Positions 1-9,433 of a DNA stretch of 64,000 nucleotides are shown here, piece by piece. The DNA comes from Rhizoclosmatium globosum. Lineage: Eukaryota; Chytridiomycota; Chytridiomycetes; Chytridiales; Chytriomycetaceae. The notes below the pieces were generated by a model. That model saw nothing but the letters and a program-made list of their open reading frames with translations. It searched no databases and was not told the origin of the DNA. Every line of letters begins with the position of its first letter. The first letter of the stretch is position 1. The stretch lies in the NCBI GenBank assembly GCA_002104985.1, contig MCGO01000039.1, forward strand, positions 124,001 to 188,000, in the 5' to 3' direction. Made by a program: the position numbers and the translations under genes.

Positions 1-446
1 GCTGGTCATTAGAGGCTGGGTTTGGCGGGAAACTTTTGACACCTTGGCAAAAGGGTTAACATTATCAAAATAAGAAATAAATTAGATTCTCTTTTTATTT
101 AGTGGATTTTGTGCGTTTTACTGAAGTTACTATTTGATTTTGGTCTCGTTGTATTTCGTATTCTGGTGGCTTCATTACTTTGTCAACAAAAGATCCTTTG
201 TTGAATAATTTAGCCGCCAGTGTCGCGTTATGAATTTATGTACCTAGTCGCTGTTGTCGCTTCGATATATCTTCATCTTTAACATCCCTCATTCGCTATT
301 CTTCATATGTCAACTTGAAGGTCACACATGACACCCACCTCAAAGACTGTATCAAGGAAGCAATCAGATCCAGCTGGAATGTGCTTGGAATTCATTTGTA
401 GATGGTATGAGTAGAACGAAGAAACAAAAGAAGATTTACTTGATTT
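1..446. other. Flank without recognisable gene
   Basis: AT-rich sequence with frequent stops in all frames. I see no convincing exon, RNA gene or repeat. It lies 3' of the leftward F-box/LRR gene, so it may hold that gene's 3' UTR and the edge of a gene outside the window. Confidence 0.5.
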
Positions 447-1541
447 TCACTCTGTAGTAACACCACTTTCCTCCGAATCAACCAATGTAAATTGATTATC
501 GTGATAATAAAACCGTGACAACCGATCGAAGCACCATTCCGGGATGTCCCCACTCAAGAAATTGTTTTCCACATGCAACTCAAATAGACTTTCAAGCAAA
601 CTCCATGAGGCTGGAATCTCGCCTTCGAAATAGCAATGGTGAAATGAAAGAACGATAATTGAGGCAGGAATTGAATTCGGCAGAAGACCATTCAAATAAT
701 TGTTGCTTAAGAGGAGAATCATGAGACTAGACATATTTTGAAACACGTTGTCTGGCAATGGCCCCGAAAAGTTGTTATCCTCCAAATTCAGCTCAATCAT
801 GTGCGTCAGAAGGCCCAATTGAGGTGGAATAGGGCCTTCAAACTGGTTGCCAAATAAACTCAGACTCCGGATCATGGTACAGTTTCCCAGCTCTGGTGGC
901 AAGGAACCGTGGAAATTGTTTGAGCCAAGGTTGAGTTTTCGCAACGACACCCAATTTCCAACTTCAGCCGGAATCACACCCTCCAGCTGATTGTTGAACA
1001 AATCCAGCTCTTGAAGTAGCGGTAATGTATACAATTCAATGGGAATGGGGCCTTCAAGACAGTTTTCACTCAGATTTAACTTCTGTATGTTTGAAAGAGA
1101 GCCAATAGCGTTTGGGATATGTCCTGACAGTGAACATTGGGTTAAAGCAAGAGCTTTCAGGTTCTTGAGGAGTCCAATTGTGGAGGGGATATGCAGAAGA
1201 GGGATGAGACTGTAGCTAACAACTTCAACGTCCTTCAACTTCATGTCTGCGTACACCGTCTGATACGTCTGGGACCAAAAGAACCATTCAAACTCTGAGA
1301 TGCCTGAGCTGTTGAATCCAATCACTGCATCATCAGAAAGCGGTGCGAACCACACTTGACTTAGATTGAGCCGGGCAAAGCCAGCAGTCGACAAGCATTC
1401 ATTCATCTTTCGAGATAGTGCTTTCATTCGATGAACTTGTTTTGGAGGTAGCCATGCGAAGACGGACTGGACAACTTCGGGCGGCAGCTCTTGGATTGAG
1501 ATCATTTTGTGTGAAGAATAATGTAAACACGATATGGACAT
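447..1541 (-). CDS. F-box protein with plant-type leucine-rich repeats
   Basis: Single-exon gene of 364 aa. Residues about 17-50 (ELPPEVVQSVFAWLPPKQ and on) read as an F-box, the segment that docks on Skp1 in SCF ubiquitin ligases. From about residue 115 to 340 there are around nine leucine-rich repeats of the plant LxxNxLxGxIP type, for example NCLEGPIP, NQLEGVIP, NQFEGPIP, NNFSGPLP and NFLSGDIP. There is no signal peptide and no kinase domain, so this is not a receptor kinase. By family logic it would recruit a substrate to an SCF ligase through the LRR surface; the substrate is unknown. Met1 and Met13 (MISIQELPPE) are both possible starts, and the second lies right before the F-box. The TauD-like gene follows on the same strand 51 bp upstream. 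Confidence 0.75.
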   Translation of the reverse strand: MSISCLHYSSHKMISIQELPPEVVQSVFAWLPPKQVHRMKALSRKMNECLSTAGFARLNLSQVWFAPLSDDAVIGFNSSGISEFEWFFWSQTYQTVYADMKLKDVEVVSYSLIPLLHIPSTIGLLKNLKALALTQCSLSGHIPNAIGSLSNIQKLNLSENCLEGPIPIELYTLPLLQELDLFNNQLEGVIPAEVGNWVSLRKLNLGSNNFHGSLPPELGNCTMIRSLSLFGNQFEGPIPPQLGLLTHMIELNLEDNNFSGPLPDNVFQNMSSLMILLLSNNYLNGLLPNSIPASIIVLSFHHCYFEGEIPASWSLLESLFELHVENNFLSGDIPEWCFDRLSRFYYHDNQFTLVDSEESGVTTE

Positions 1542-1592
1542 TTATTTCTTATTTGAATACAACTTGGAGGAGCTATTCTAATACAAAACCGC

Positions 1593-2792
1593 TCAGGCCG
1601 ACTTATTCAAAGAAGCCAAGTGAGCACGACGGGCAGCTGGTGGAGCAATACCAAGAGCCTCACGACGGGAGGAAGAGTTTGGATCAAAGTAAGGACGCTC
1701 TCCAAGAGAGGTAGCACGTTCACCAATACGAAGGATCGTATCAGCATCAAAGTCAGTGGTGGCAGTGTGGAAAGCAGAACGGTTGTCCCAAATCGCCACA
1801 TCGTGCTTTCCCCAACGGTAACGAACTTGCAAATCGTGGTTCTGAACAACCAAGTCAATAAGGTGCTTCAAGACAACATCGGATTCGTCTTTGGAAAGTT
1901 CGTTGATTCTTCTGGTGAAACCGCTTCCGGCAAAGACACTCTTCCAACCAGTCACAGGGTTGGTACGAATCACTGGGTGAACAGCAGTGAGGTCGGTACC
2001 AACGTCTTCTGGGGCACCACGAGGACCAGCAATGATCTTTCTGTAGCCGGCCTTTTCAAGGAGCTTGAAGTTGTCACCACTGTGAGTGGCAGTCAAACCT
2101 TCAAGGAACTTTTGGAATGCTGGAGAAAGGCGCTCGTAAACCTCGTAAGAGTTGGCCCAAAGAGTGTCGCCTCCCTCTGGTGGAACTTCACGGAGTCTCA
2201 AAATCGCGTAGTCAGAAGGAACTGGCTCGAATGTGATGCTTTAAGTGGAAATAAGCACAAAGCGGCATTCACGAAAAAAGGTATAAAACTTACTCAGAGT
2301 GCCATCCGCGGGAAGCGAATTCAGTTCCAGCGCCGTAAACTTGTCCAGTCTTCTTTCCGTTCTCAGAAGAAATAGTCAACGCTTCCAATCCAAGCTCAGA
2401 CTCAGGGTTTGTCACTGGGTGAATGTGGAGACCAGAGGTGGATGGCTTTCCAGTCAATTTTCCAAGGCGATCAATGAATTCCTTCTGTTCCTCAAAGCTG
2501 ATGTCTTGGTTACGCAAGAAGACAACGTTGCGCTCGGAGATAAGAACGGCAAGATCAAGAAGGAGTTCATCAGCGTTAGGTGCACGAATGAGGTCACGAA
2601 TTTGGATTCTGTCCGAAATGTCAGTTGTCGAAGAATTCTAACATCGTTGGCCACTAACCCCTCCTTGAACTCAGTACCAATGTTAGGCTGGACCTTGAAG
2701 CTTGGGTAGATGGCGTCGAGGCTAAAGTTTCTCTTGAGTGGCTGGACTTTGAGAGCTTGCTTCTTCTCAGCAGAGTATTGAGCGACAGTCAT
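1593..2792 (-). CDS. TauD/TfdA-family alpha-ketoglutarate-dependent dioxygenase
   Basis: Three exons, 2792-2659, 2608-2294 and 2238-1593, join to 364 aa with phase kept through introns of 50 and 55 bp. The protein matches fungal sulfonate/taurine dioxygenases: IGTEFKEG near residue 40, NVVFLRNQDI, then WHSDITFEPVPSDYAILRL, which supplies the iron-binding HxD motif, then EVPPEGGDTLWANSYEVYERL. Near the C-terminus, WDNRSAFHTAT carries the distal histidine and ILRIGER the 2-oxoglutarate-binding arginine. The HxD aspartate is split by the second intron, so the unspliced reading misleadingly shows HSE. Family members oxidise taurine or alkyl sulfonates to release sulfite for sulfur nutrition; the exact substrate cannot be told. 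Cytosolic, since no targeting signal is seen. Confidence 0.88.
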
Positions 2793-3114
2793 TGCGGTTT
2801 ATAGGGGTTCTTTTTTGTTGGATGCTTTCCACAAGGTTGTGACGTTGAGGCTTTTAAGGTTGTGGAAGGAGACAAACAAATTGCACAATCTGCATGCCGA
2901 GCCACAACAACATCAAACAACCCACCACAACGAAAACAATTCATGGCGCTGACTGCACGTGTGGTTTTCCATTCTGAGTCATAATTGGAAATCATAAAAT
3001 GTGGTGTAATCGGAATTATACAATTTCTGGAGGGAATGCTTCCAGATCACAGCAACGCTTCTGGAAAATACTGCAGTATATTATTAGTTCTCAAACACAC
3101 CAAACACACTACAA
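2793..3114. promoter_or_regulatory. Shared upstream region of divergent genes
   Basis: A 322-bp gap separates the start codons of the leftward dioxygenase and the rightward small membrane protein, so it should hold both promoters. I see no clear TATA box or repeated site. A short open frame on the minus strand (2789-2995) lacks family features and is probably chance. Confidence 0.4.
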
Positions 3115-3543
3115 ATGTATGACGAATCTGATTTCTATCCCGCAACTCCACGTTGGACTGGCCTTGTGATGGCATTAATCACGACACCACTAATTGCATT
3201 TCTTCCCATCGCGTGCAACTGTCTCTCTCGCAACTCCTACCTTTTCAAAGCCTACTACATTCAAGGCGTTGGGATCGGTTCAATCGTTCTCGGTGTCGTT
3301 CTGTTTGCCATCATTCTCGGTGTTGGTGATTCCTGTGTTTCAATGTGTGGGTTCCACGAACGGGTTATGAAGGGGTCGTCTAAAGGTGATCTTGTGTGGA
3401 ACAGTTTATCTGATTGCAATGCGTCGTGTCACAACAGTTATCCAGCGGGAATTACGATTGCTGTTTTGTTGGTGGTTCTTGGAGTTGCGTCAATGTGGCT
3501 AGCGAGGCGACAGATATTGAGAGTCATGTATGGACGCTTTTAA
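3115..3543 (+). CDS. Small membrane protein with three predicted TM helices
   Basis: Single-exon gene of 142 aa; family not recognised. Hydrophobic segments lie at about residues 15-36, 49-70 and 111-130. The loop between the second and third helices has several cysteines (DSCVSMCGF, SDCNASCHNS), which suggests a disulfide-bonded luminal or extracellular loop. The N-terminus is acidic and probably cytosolic. The last residues are basic (RRQILRVMYGRF), as at many cytosolic tails. The layout loosely recalls tetraspan-type small proteins, but no signature motif supports a name. It is divergent from the dioxygenase gene and convergent with POP7. Confidence 0.6.
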   Translation: MYDESDFYPATPRWTGLVMALITTPLIAFLPIACNCLSRNSYLFKAYYIQGVGIGSIVLGVVLFAIILGVGDSCVSMCGFHERVMKGSSKGDLVWNSLSDCNASCHNSYPAGITIAVLLVVLGVASMWLARRQILRVMYGRF

Positions 3544-3719
3544 TAATGGTTGGTATTTAGGTGGAGAGGAGGGGTGACTTTGATTTTAATTGCGTAATAA
3601 ACGATAATATCCAGAATTAAGGTAAAGCTCCTTCCACTTTCGTTGTTCGAGTTATCCGTATATGGATCGCGCTATTCTTGCGTTCATTTACTTGATCATC
3701 CGCGTTCTGGAGGAATATG

Positions 3720-4123
3720 TTAATACAGATTCATTCTACAGCTCCACCCAGCGGAAGATACCTCATCATCTTCATTAATGACATCATCAATCAAATTCAC
3801 TGTTGAAGTCGTGACATGGAGCTCAATTCCCGGCATTGAATCCTTGACCGCCAAAGCTATTGAGACTGCTTTGGTCACTGCCGCTCCAAGTCCATGGACC
3901 ATCACATGGCTTACTCTTTCAAACGAAAGTAGGTTTAATACATCCATGGTAAAAGGGCTCGTCAATGTTGAGCTACTAACTTTTGTGTTTTGAGGAGTGT
4001 TTCACATCGCTTGCATAGAGCTTTGAAGTTACTTTTGCGGGACACGTATACATCTGACTCGAGCGTGGGTTTGCGTTGAGGTGCTCGCTTTGTGATTGTA
4101 CCCGTAGGCTTTGGTTGAGGCAT
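3720..4123 (-). CDS. POP7: RNase P/MRP protein subunit POP7/Rpp20 (Alba family)
   Basis: Two exons, 4123-3981 and 3915-3720, with a 65-bp intron, give 112 aa. The product reads SDVYVSRKSNFKALCKRCETLL, then a segment beginning VMVHGLGAAV, then TSTVNLIDDVI near the C-terminus. These match the Alba-fold Rpp20/Pop7 subunit, which forms a heterodimer with Rpp25/Pop6 and binds the RNA of nuclear RNase P and RNase MRP, the enzymes that process tRNA 5' ends and pre-rRNA. The length fits the family (about 110-140 aa). I chose the Met of MPQPKPTG as start because the residues before it look like translated 5' UTR. The 3' ends of this gene and the membrane-protein gene converge 176 bp apart. Confidence 0.88.
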
Positions 4124-4200
4124 TTTGAGTTTGTGTCGAGTTTGAATAAGAAAAAAGAAAGAAGGTAAATATAAGTGCTTCATTAGATTTATTACTCTAT

Positions 4201-5824
4201 CTATGCCGATTCATTCGTGCTCCACAAATGCATATCAAAAGCCTCCTGAGACAAGTGATACACACGCATCCAGTTCTTGTGGCGCAAGGTAGGATCCTTA
4301 ATGTACTTCTCATCAAACCAATCAGTCACATTCGGAAGCTTCCGTTCCGGCAGAGCTTCCACAAAATGTTTTGATGGATGAAGAACAGAACAATGCTGAA
4401 ACAAATGGCGTGGCGTGTTTCTCCAGGGAACAAAGCAATCCAACACAGTTGGCTTCAAGTCCCCAATTTGGTCGTGCAAAAGTAGACCCGGGTGTGAAGA
4501 GGAGGGAAGGTTGGTGTTGAGTACAAAGTCGCAGATTCCTCCATCGATATACATTCCATCTCCGAGGCCGTTGATGTGTGTACACAATTCAGAGACAAAT
4601 GGAATACACGTTGTTGCGTGCAATACTTGGTGTACATTGTCTTTTGTAAGTTTATGAAACTGGGTCTTGTCTTGTCCGTGCTTGGTGCCGTGAACGAGGA
4701 AGGTTGGTGCTTCAGAGCCAGAGTAGAAACAAAGTCGTGTGACAAACAGTGGAAGAAACCAAGGCGATATAAAATTCAATAGCATTATGAAACCAAGCCA
4801 TAGTTTTAGCACGAATTCGGGATAGTATTGAAATTGAATGGGTTGGTGGAATTTTCCGACAATGATTGCAATTCGAATTTGAGGATGAGACAAAATGTCA
4901 TCGATAGTGTGAGAAGGTGCGCTGATTGAAAAGCATTTTTCCATGAACGGTCGCAGTGTAGCACACGTGTCGCCGGGTTTGTAGTACATGTGGCAATATT
5001 GATCCAATAAAGACTTTGTAGCATCAGATTCATCAGTCAAGGACGTAAGAAAAGCCATAAACCTCAGAGCACCAGTTGATCCACCCTGTATTGGAAAGAT
5101 GTGACAAGCATTAGGAGATCTCAATCGGAACAAAGACGAAACTCAATCGGCTACTCACGACAAGCCATTTTTCACCCGACAACCTTTCTTCTTGAACCAT
5201 TGTTTTAAGTCGTTGCTCAAAGCCAGATGTAACAAAACTGCGAGGCCCGGATGCTGGGCCAAAGAATACTCTGACAACACAATGGTATGTCAGTCACAGA
5301 ATTTAACAGCAATCCCAACGAGTTATTATAACTTACTTGAAGTAGTCCAAGTCCTTTTCCAAGAGCAGATCCATATGGTTGTTTGACGTGTCTGTCAAAT
5401 GGTGACTTGGTGTAAAGTGGAAGAGAGACGTTGTGTCGTTGTTTGTGGGATCAATCAAGTGCTTTGAGATGCTATTCGCAGGTAGTTTCTAAACGAGAGA
5501 GAAAGAGAGCTCAGTGTACTCTGTCCGGGACACCAAGGGTTCCAAATGCACGCCCACCTCTCCAAACAGCGAATCGGCGCCAAACGACCTGAGCACGGCC
5601 GAATCGCAGCACTCGACAATCTGCGTCCGAAGCCACTCGACATTCTTGTTCAAAGTTGTTGTTAGGTTGTCGTTGAGGCTGGAAAGCGACTCCGATCTCT
5701 TCACTGTCCATCCAGCGCTGCTCTCTTCCTCCAAAGAATCGGAACCAACTTCACAATCGCCCTTCTCGGCTCTCCGTCGGTTCTTTCTGCTGCCGGGCCG
5801 GCTCCGCAGGGATCGTCGTCGCAT
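4201..5824 (-). CDS. Patatin-like phospholipase/acyl hydrolase
   Basis: Four exons, 5824-5558, 5488-5337, 5270-5159 and 5085-4201, join in phase to 471 aa. The N-terminal 90 residues are charged and probably disordered. After EKDLDYFKVFFGPASGPRSF, whose glycine-rich turn suits an oxyanion hole, comes GGSTGALRF, which fits the GxSxG nucleophile elbow, and later YIDGGICDF, where DGG fits the patatin catalytic aspartate. So the Ser-Asp dyad appears intact. A hydrophobic stretch around FVLKLWLGFIMLLNF may be a membrane anchor. Patatin-like enzymes hydrolyse acyl chains from phospholipids or neutral lipids. The junction between exons 1 and 2 (GAG, then AAACTACC) is the least certain, because two other donors in phase lie nearby. 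The family call rests on motif order only. Confidence 0.6.
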
Positions 5825-5929
5825 CCAAAAGATGTCAAGATTTTTGAAGGGCGCCAGAAAACGTGGCAGGTCTTTCTCCTTCCTTCCCTTTCCAGGAAAA
5901 TGAAAGATAAAATGACGGGTAATTCTAGT

Positions 5930-6894
5930 TTAATGTTGACTGCGCTCCTTATCAATCTGCTCCAATCGTTTCACTCTCTGTGCAATCTCTCCTTGAATCT
6001 GCTTGCGATATACTTTTCCTCTTCCCAAACTCACCATATCGTCCAGCCACTTTTTCCGTTCCTCAATTTCTTTGAACACCATATCAAACTCGTCAATTTC
6101 TTCGGTTTCCTCTCCATATCCATTTCCTTCTGCTGCTTTGGCAACAGCTCCGCCATGTCGTCCTAATAATCCGCCTTTCCTCCTTCCATACCCAATCCGT
6201 GCACCTTCTTCGTCATCCATGTCCAAAACTTCTTTTCCTCCATCACTCTCCATGTACCGTTGCAGTTTCTTTTTTTCAACTGTACCGTCTTTCTTGGGTG
6301 CCGGACGATATACTTCTTGTTCAAACGCGTCGGATTCTAGAATGGTTCGAAGTGGACGTAATGTGGAACGTGGGTTCGTGAGTTCTGCCATCATGGCGCG
6401 TTTTTTGAGGAGGCGGTGGTGTGCTGACAAATCAGCTTGAGAGATCGTTGGAGGTGATGATGTTGATGATGATGTTGCGGATAGAGGTCGAGGTGCCAGC
6501 CCTGGAGTTGGAACGGGAGGAAGTGACGAGCCAGCTTTTCAGAGTACATTAGTTACGAGATTTAGTTGAACGCATTATTCTTTCACATACTGTTGACAAG
6601 TTGATCGAGCATTCTTTGTTGGAAGTTGGATAGCTTGGACGCTCCCATCATTGCTTGCAAATAAAGAACTTGTCAGAACTCAACAATAAGAGATTACAAC
6701 AAACTACATTTAAAGAGCATCTTAGTGTCATGGCTGAGGGAATCCTGACTAGCCATAGATTCAGCAACAGATGGAGGCCCTCTTCGAGAGACTCCCGTTT
6801 TAAAACCAGGACCAGTTCTGTGGCCTGGATTTGACTTTTGAGTCGCAATGGAGGATGCTGAGAATAGATTTGATCGTGGATATCCTGCTTCCAT
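5930..6894 (-). CDS. C22orf23/EVG1 homologue (UPF0193 family)
   Basis: Three exons, 6894-6708, 6653-6591 and 6534-5930, with introns of 54 and 56 bp, give 284 aa. Two conserved blocks of the UPF0193 family are visible. One is SKLSNFQQRMLDQLVNTGSS near residue 70. The other is the C-terminal EIDEFDMVFKEIEERKKW, then LGRGKVYRKQIQGEIAQR and LEQIDKER. The family occurs mainly in organisms with motile cilia or flagella and its biochemical role is unknown, so its presence supports a flagellated zoospore stage. The middle is proline/serine-rich and low in complexity (PPVPTPGLAPRPLSATSSST). The protein is soluble, with no membrane segment. It shares strand with the CHMP1 gene, whose stop codon lies about 100 bp upstream of this start. 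Confidence 0.82.
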
Positions 6895-6994
6895 GTGAAA
6901 TTATTTAAGAGAATTGTCATTCCAAAAAAGCAGATGAAGGACAAAAGAACTTGGATTATCTCCTTTATTAGAAACTTGACCAGTTATGAATAAA

Positions 6995-8102
6995 TCACAT
7001 ATTTCTCAACCTCGCCAATCTCTCTCCCAGCTCATCCTGCTCCTTATTGACAGTTGTAGTTCCAACCAAGTTACCCGTCGCTGCTCCCGGCATGTTCATT
7101 TGCAGCTCCAATCCATTCTCATCCGCTACTTTTTGCAACAATTCATCAACTTGGTCTGCTGGTGTTGTCATTGCTGTTGTTTGACCCATCGCGTTCTCCA
7201 TATATGAGGTTTGCACATCCAGGTCTTCAAACTGCTGTTCAAATCTGTCCATAACCATAGAGATCTAATGAACGAACGAGATTTAGTCACGGACTCCTAG
7301 ATTAACTGAGTGAAAGTCCCAAAAAATCCACGAATCATCCTGCAACGAAACCACTCAGCCTCTCATATCGTAACACTGTAAAGTCCTCCCGCGTTCGTTT
7401 ATCACTTTGGATGAATAGATTCAATTACCTGTTCCAAGTTCATACTCTCCATCGCTTTATCCATCCCCTTCACGACTCCAGCCATACTCTGCGTCACAGC
7501 CCGCATCGTAACAGCAGTTTGGACGCGCGAAGCAACTGCGTCCACGCGTGAGGCGAGTCGTAAAAAGTTGATTGATTCGTTCTTCTTGCGGATGGCGTTG
7601 CTGGCATAGATCTTTGCACCTTCCATGTTGTTTTGTTGGATAGCCTTTTCGCATGGATTTGGTACGAAGGGGATCAGTTAGAGTTTGTTGATGAAGGGGG
7701 AGGAGGAGGTCGTGGTGGCAAATCGTGGATGGAACCACGTAATGTCGCACACGAGTGTAAGTGTACCTTCTTCACTTTGGCCTTTTCAGCAGCTTCATCT
7801 TTCTGTGCTTTTTTGGCGTTTCGTTCGAGCTGCTTTGCTGTGAACTGGTTGTTGTTTGTTGTTGCAGGGTAGGGTAGGGGTACATAATAGCATTAGAAAC
7901 CAGGTCTTCTCAGAACAAAAATATGTAACGTAGGAGGTAGTTTGTAGTGGAGGATTGGCTTGATGGGCCTTTGAGGAGTGCGAGCGAAGGGTATCCGTTG
8001 AAGAGCAGTCACCTTGAGTGTAAATAGATGCTCTGATTCCAAAACCACGGATTAATATCGTTGATACTAATATCGCGATAACTTACTTTCCATGCCAGAC
8101 AT
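6995..8102 (-). CDS. DID2: ESCRT-III-associated protein CHMP1/Did2 (Vps46)
   Basis: Five exons, 8102-8087, 8032-8013, 7844-7767, 7644-7429 and 7264-6995, join in phase to 199 aa, the normal CHMP1 length. The N-terminus reads [20 protein letters not shown], and its HLFTLK part is supplied entirely by a 20-nt micro-exon. Downstream are the basic Snf7-type helices ([20 protein letters not shown]), [14 protein letters not shown], and the C-terminal MIM-type helix [11 protein letters not shown] that binds the Vps4 MIT domain. CHMP1 sits on endosomal membranes, recruits Vps4 and helps disassemble ESCRT-III in multivesicular body formation and cytokinesis. Every exon is needed to rebuild the family consensus, which supports the splice model. 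The DHHC gene starts divergently 68 bp away. Confidence 0.92.
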
Positions 8103-8170
8103 TGTGGAGGTTTGTTTTGATGGTTGGTTTTCGAAACAAAAACTCAACCAAGGCTTCTCTTTGTTGATTG

Positions 8171-9383
8171 ATGAAGTTCATGAGGCCAAACGAAACACTC
8201 AAGAATATTGGAATATGTTTAGAGAACATTGAGGGACCTCTAATCAGGTGTGTACACGTAGCCTAATGCATACAGACATCTAAGAAGACTTCAGGACTCT
8301 CGGGGCCGCGCTGGTCATTGTCACCATAGCTCTTATCACTTCTCTTGGATTTGAAATGATCACATTCACACTTCCGCTGCTGTACAAATCCTCTGACGAA
8401 GTGACGATATCAACGCTGTTAAAGTGGCTGCATACCGCCTTCACCCTCTACATCCTCACCCTCATTTCAGTCAACTTTTACCTTTGCTGCTCGACAAAGC
8501 CGGGGTATACGGATAACTTGATGGCAGAGCTGGTTAGATTGACGTCAAATGCATCTGCCAATACAAATCAGTCGAACTCCGCTGCTGATCAAGCGGAGGT
8601 TCCGCTTATGTCAATTGAAAGTACAGAGTCTCTCGTCTTGAATCAAGAGCCGGGGGGTCATACCGCCATTCAAATGGAGGAAATGGGGAGGAATGATCCT
8701 TTTGGAGTCTTGAAGATGAAACGGTGTCGACACTGTAAACACCCGAAGCCAGAGCGTGCACATCATTGCAAAGTATGCAACAAGTGTGTTATGAAGATGG
8801 ACCATCACTGCCCATGGATCAACAACTGTGTTGGGCATTTCAATCATCGCTACTTTACTCTGTTTACAATCTACGCATCTATCGGGACAGGATATTTCTC
8901 TTTCATGAACTACTCAATTTTCTATGATATATTCTTCCAAGAGTCTGAAAAGGTGAGATTCACCTGCCATTCCGTAAAACCAAGCTAAACATTTCTATGA
9001 AGAGACACTTTAAAGTCCCAGCTTCGTTCTTTGGCGAAATTTTCCTTCTTTTATTCGTTCTCTCGACAGCTCTTTCCATCATGATTGGGGGTCTCGGTGC
9101 GATGAATTTGTATTACGTGTGTACTGCGCAAACTCAGATCGAAGTGCTTGATAACCGATGGATGGAAAAGATGGCGCGTGCTCATGGAGGCACATTTGTG
9201 AATGAGTTTGATGTGGGGACTTGGCGTAACTTGCGTGTGCATTTCAACATTCGGACACGAAGTTGGAGAGGGTGGTTGGGGTTGTTGGTCCCCAAACGGA
9301 GAGAGCCAGTTGGAAATGGTGTTACTTACACCAAAGTGGCGAGTTTGGTTCGAGGAAATGAACAGGATGGCGATTTTGTTTGA
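8171..9383 (+). CDS. DHHC-type palmitoyltransferase
   Basis: Three exons, 8171-8249, 8288-8952 and 9003-9383, give 374 aa. The cysteine-rich domain is complete: [20 protein letters not shown], then [20 protein letters not shown], with the catalytic DHHC. Two hydrophobic helices precede it (near [15 protein letters not shown] and [17 protein letters not shown]) and two follow (near [16 protein letters not shown] and [18 protein letters not shown]), the usual four-helix arrangement. DHHC enzymes attach palmitate to cysteines of target proteins at Golgi, ER or plasma membrane. A 100-residue serine/asparagine-rich insert lies between helix 2 and the DHHC domain. The first intron is only 38 bp and its exact donor is uncertain (two GT steps overlap); the one chosen keeps phase and gives [12 protein letters not shown]. 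Confidence 0.9.
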
Positions 9384-9433
9384 TATCTCCCATTGAGTTT
9401 TACACTCATAAAAAAATAATTTACAAAATGACA

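Noticed and set aside
1620..2375. 251-codon open frame on the plus strand
   Set aside because: Antisense to the dioxygenase exons and crosses its introns; the minus-strand product has clear HxD and family motifs while this one has none.
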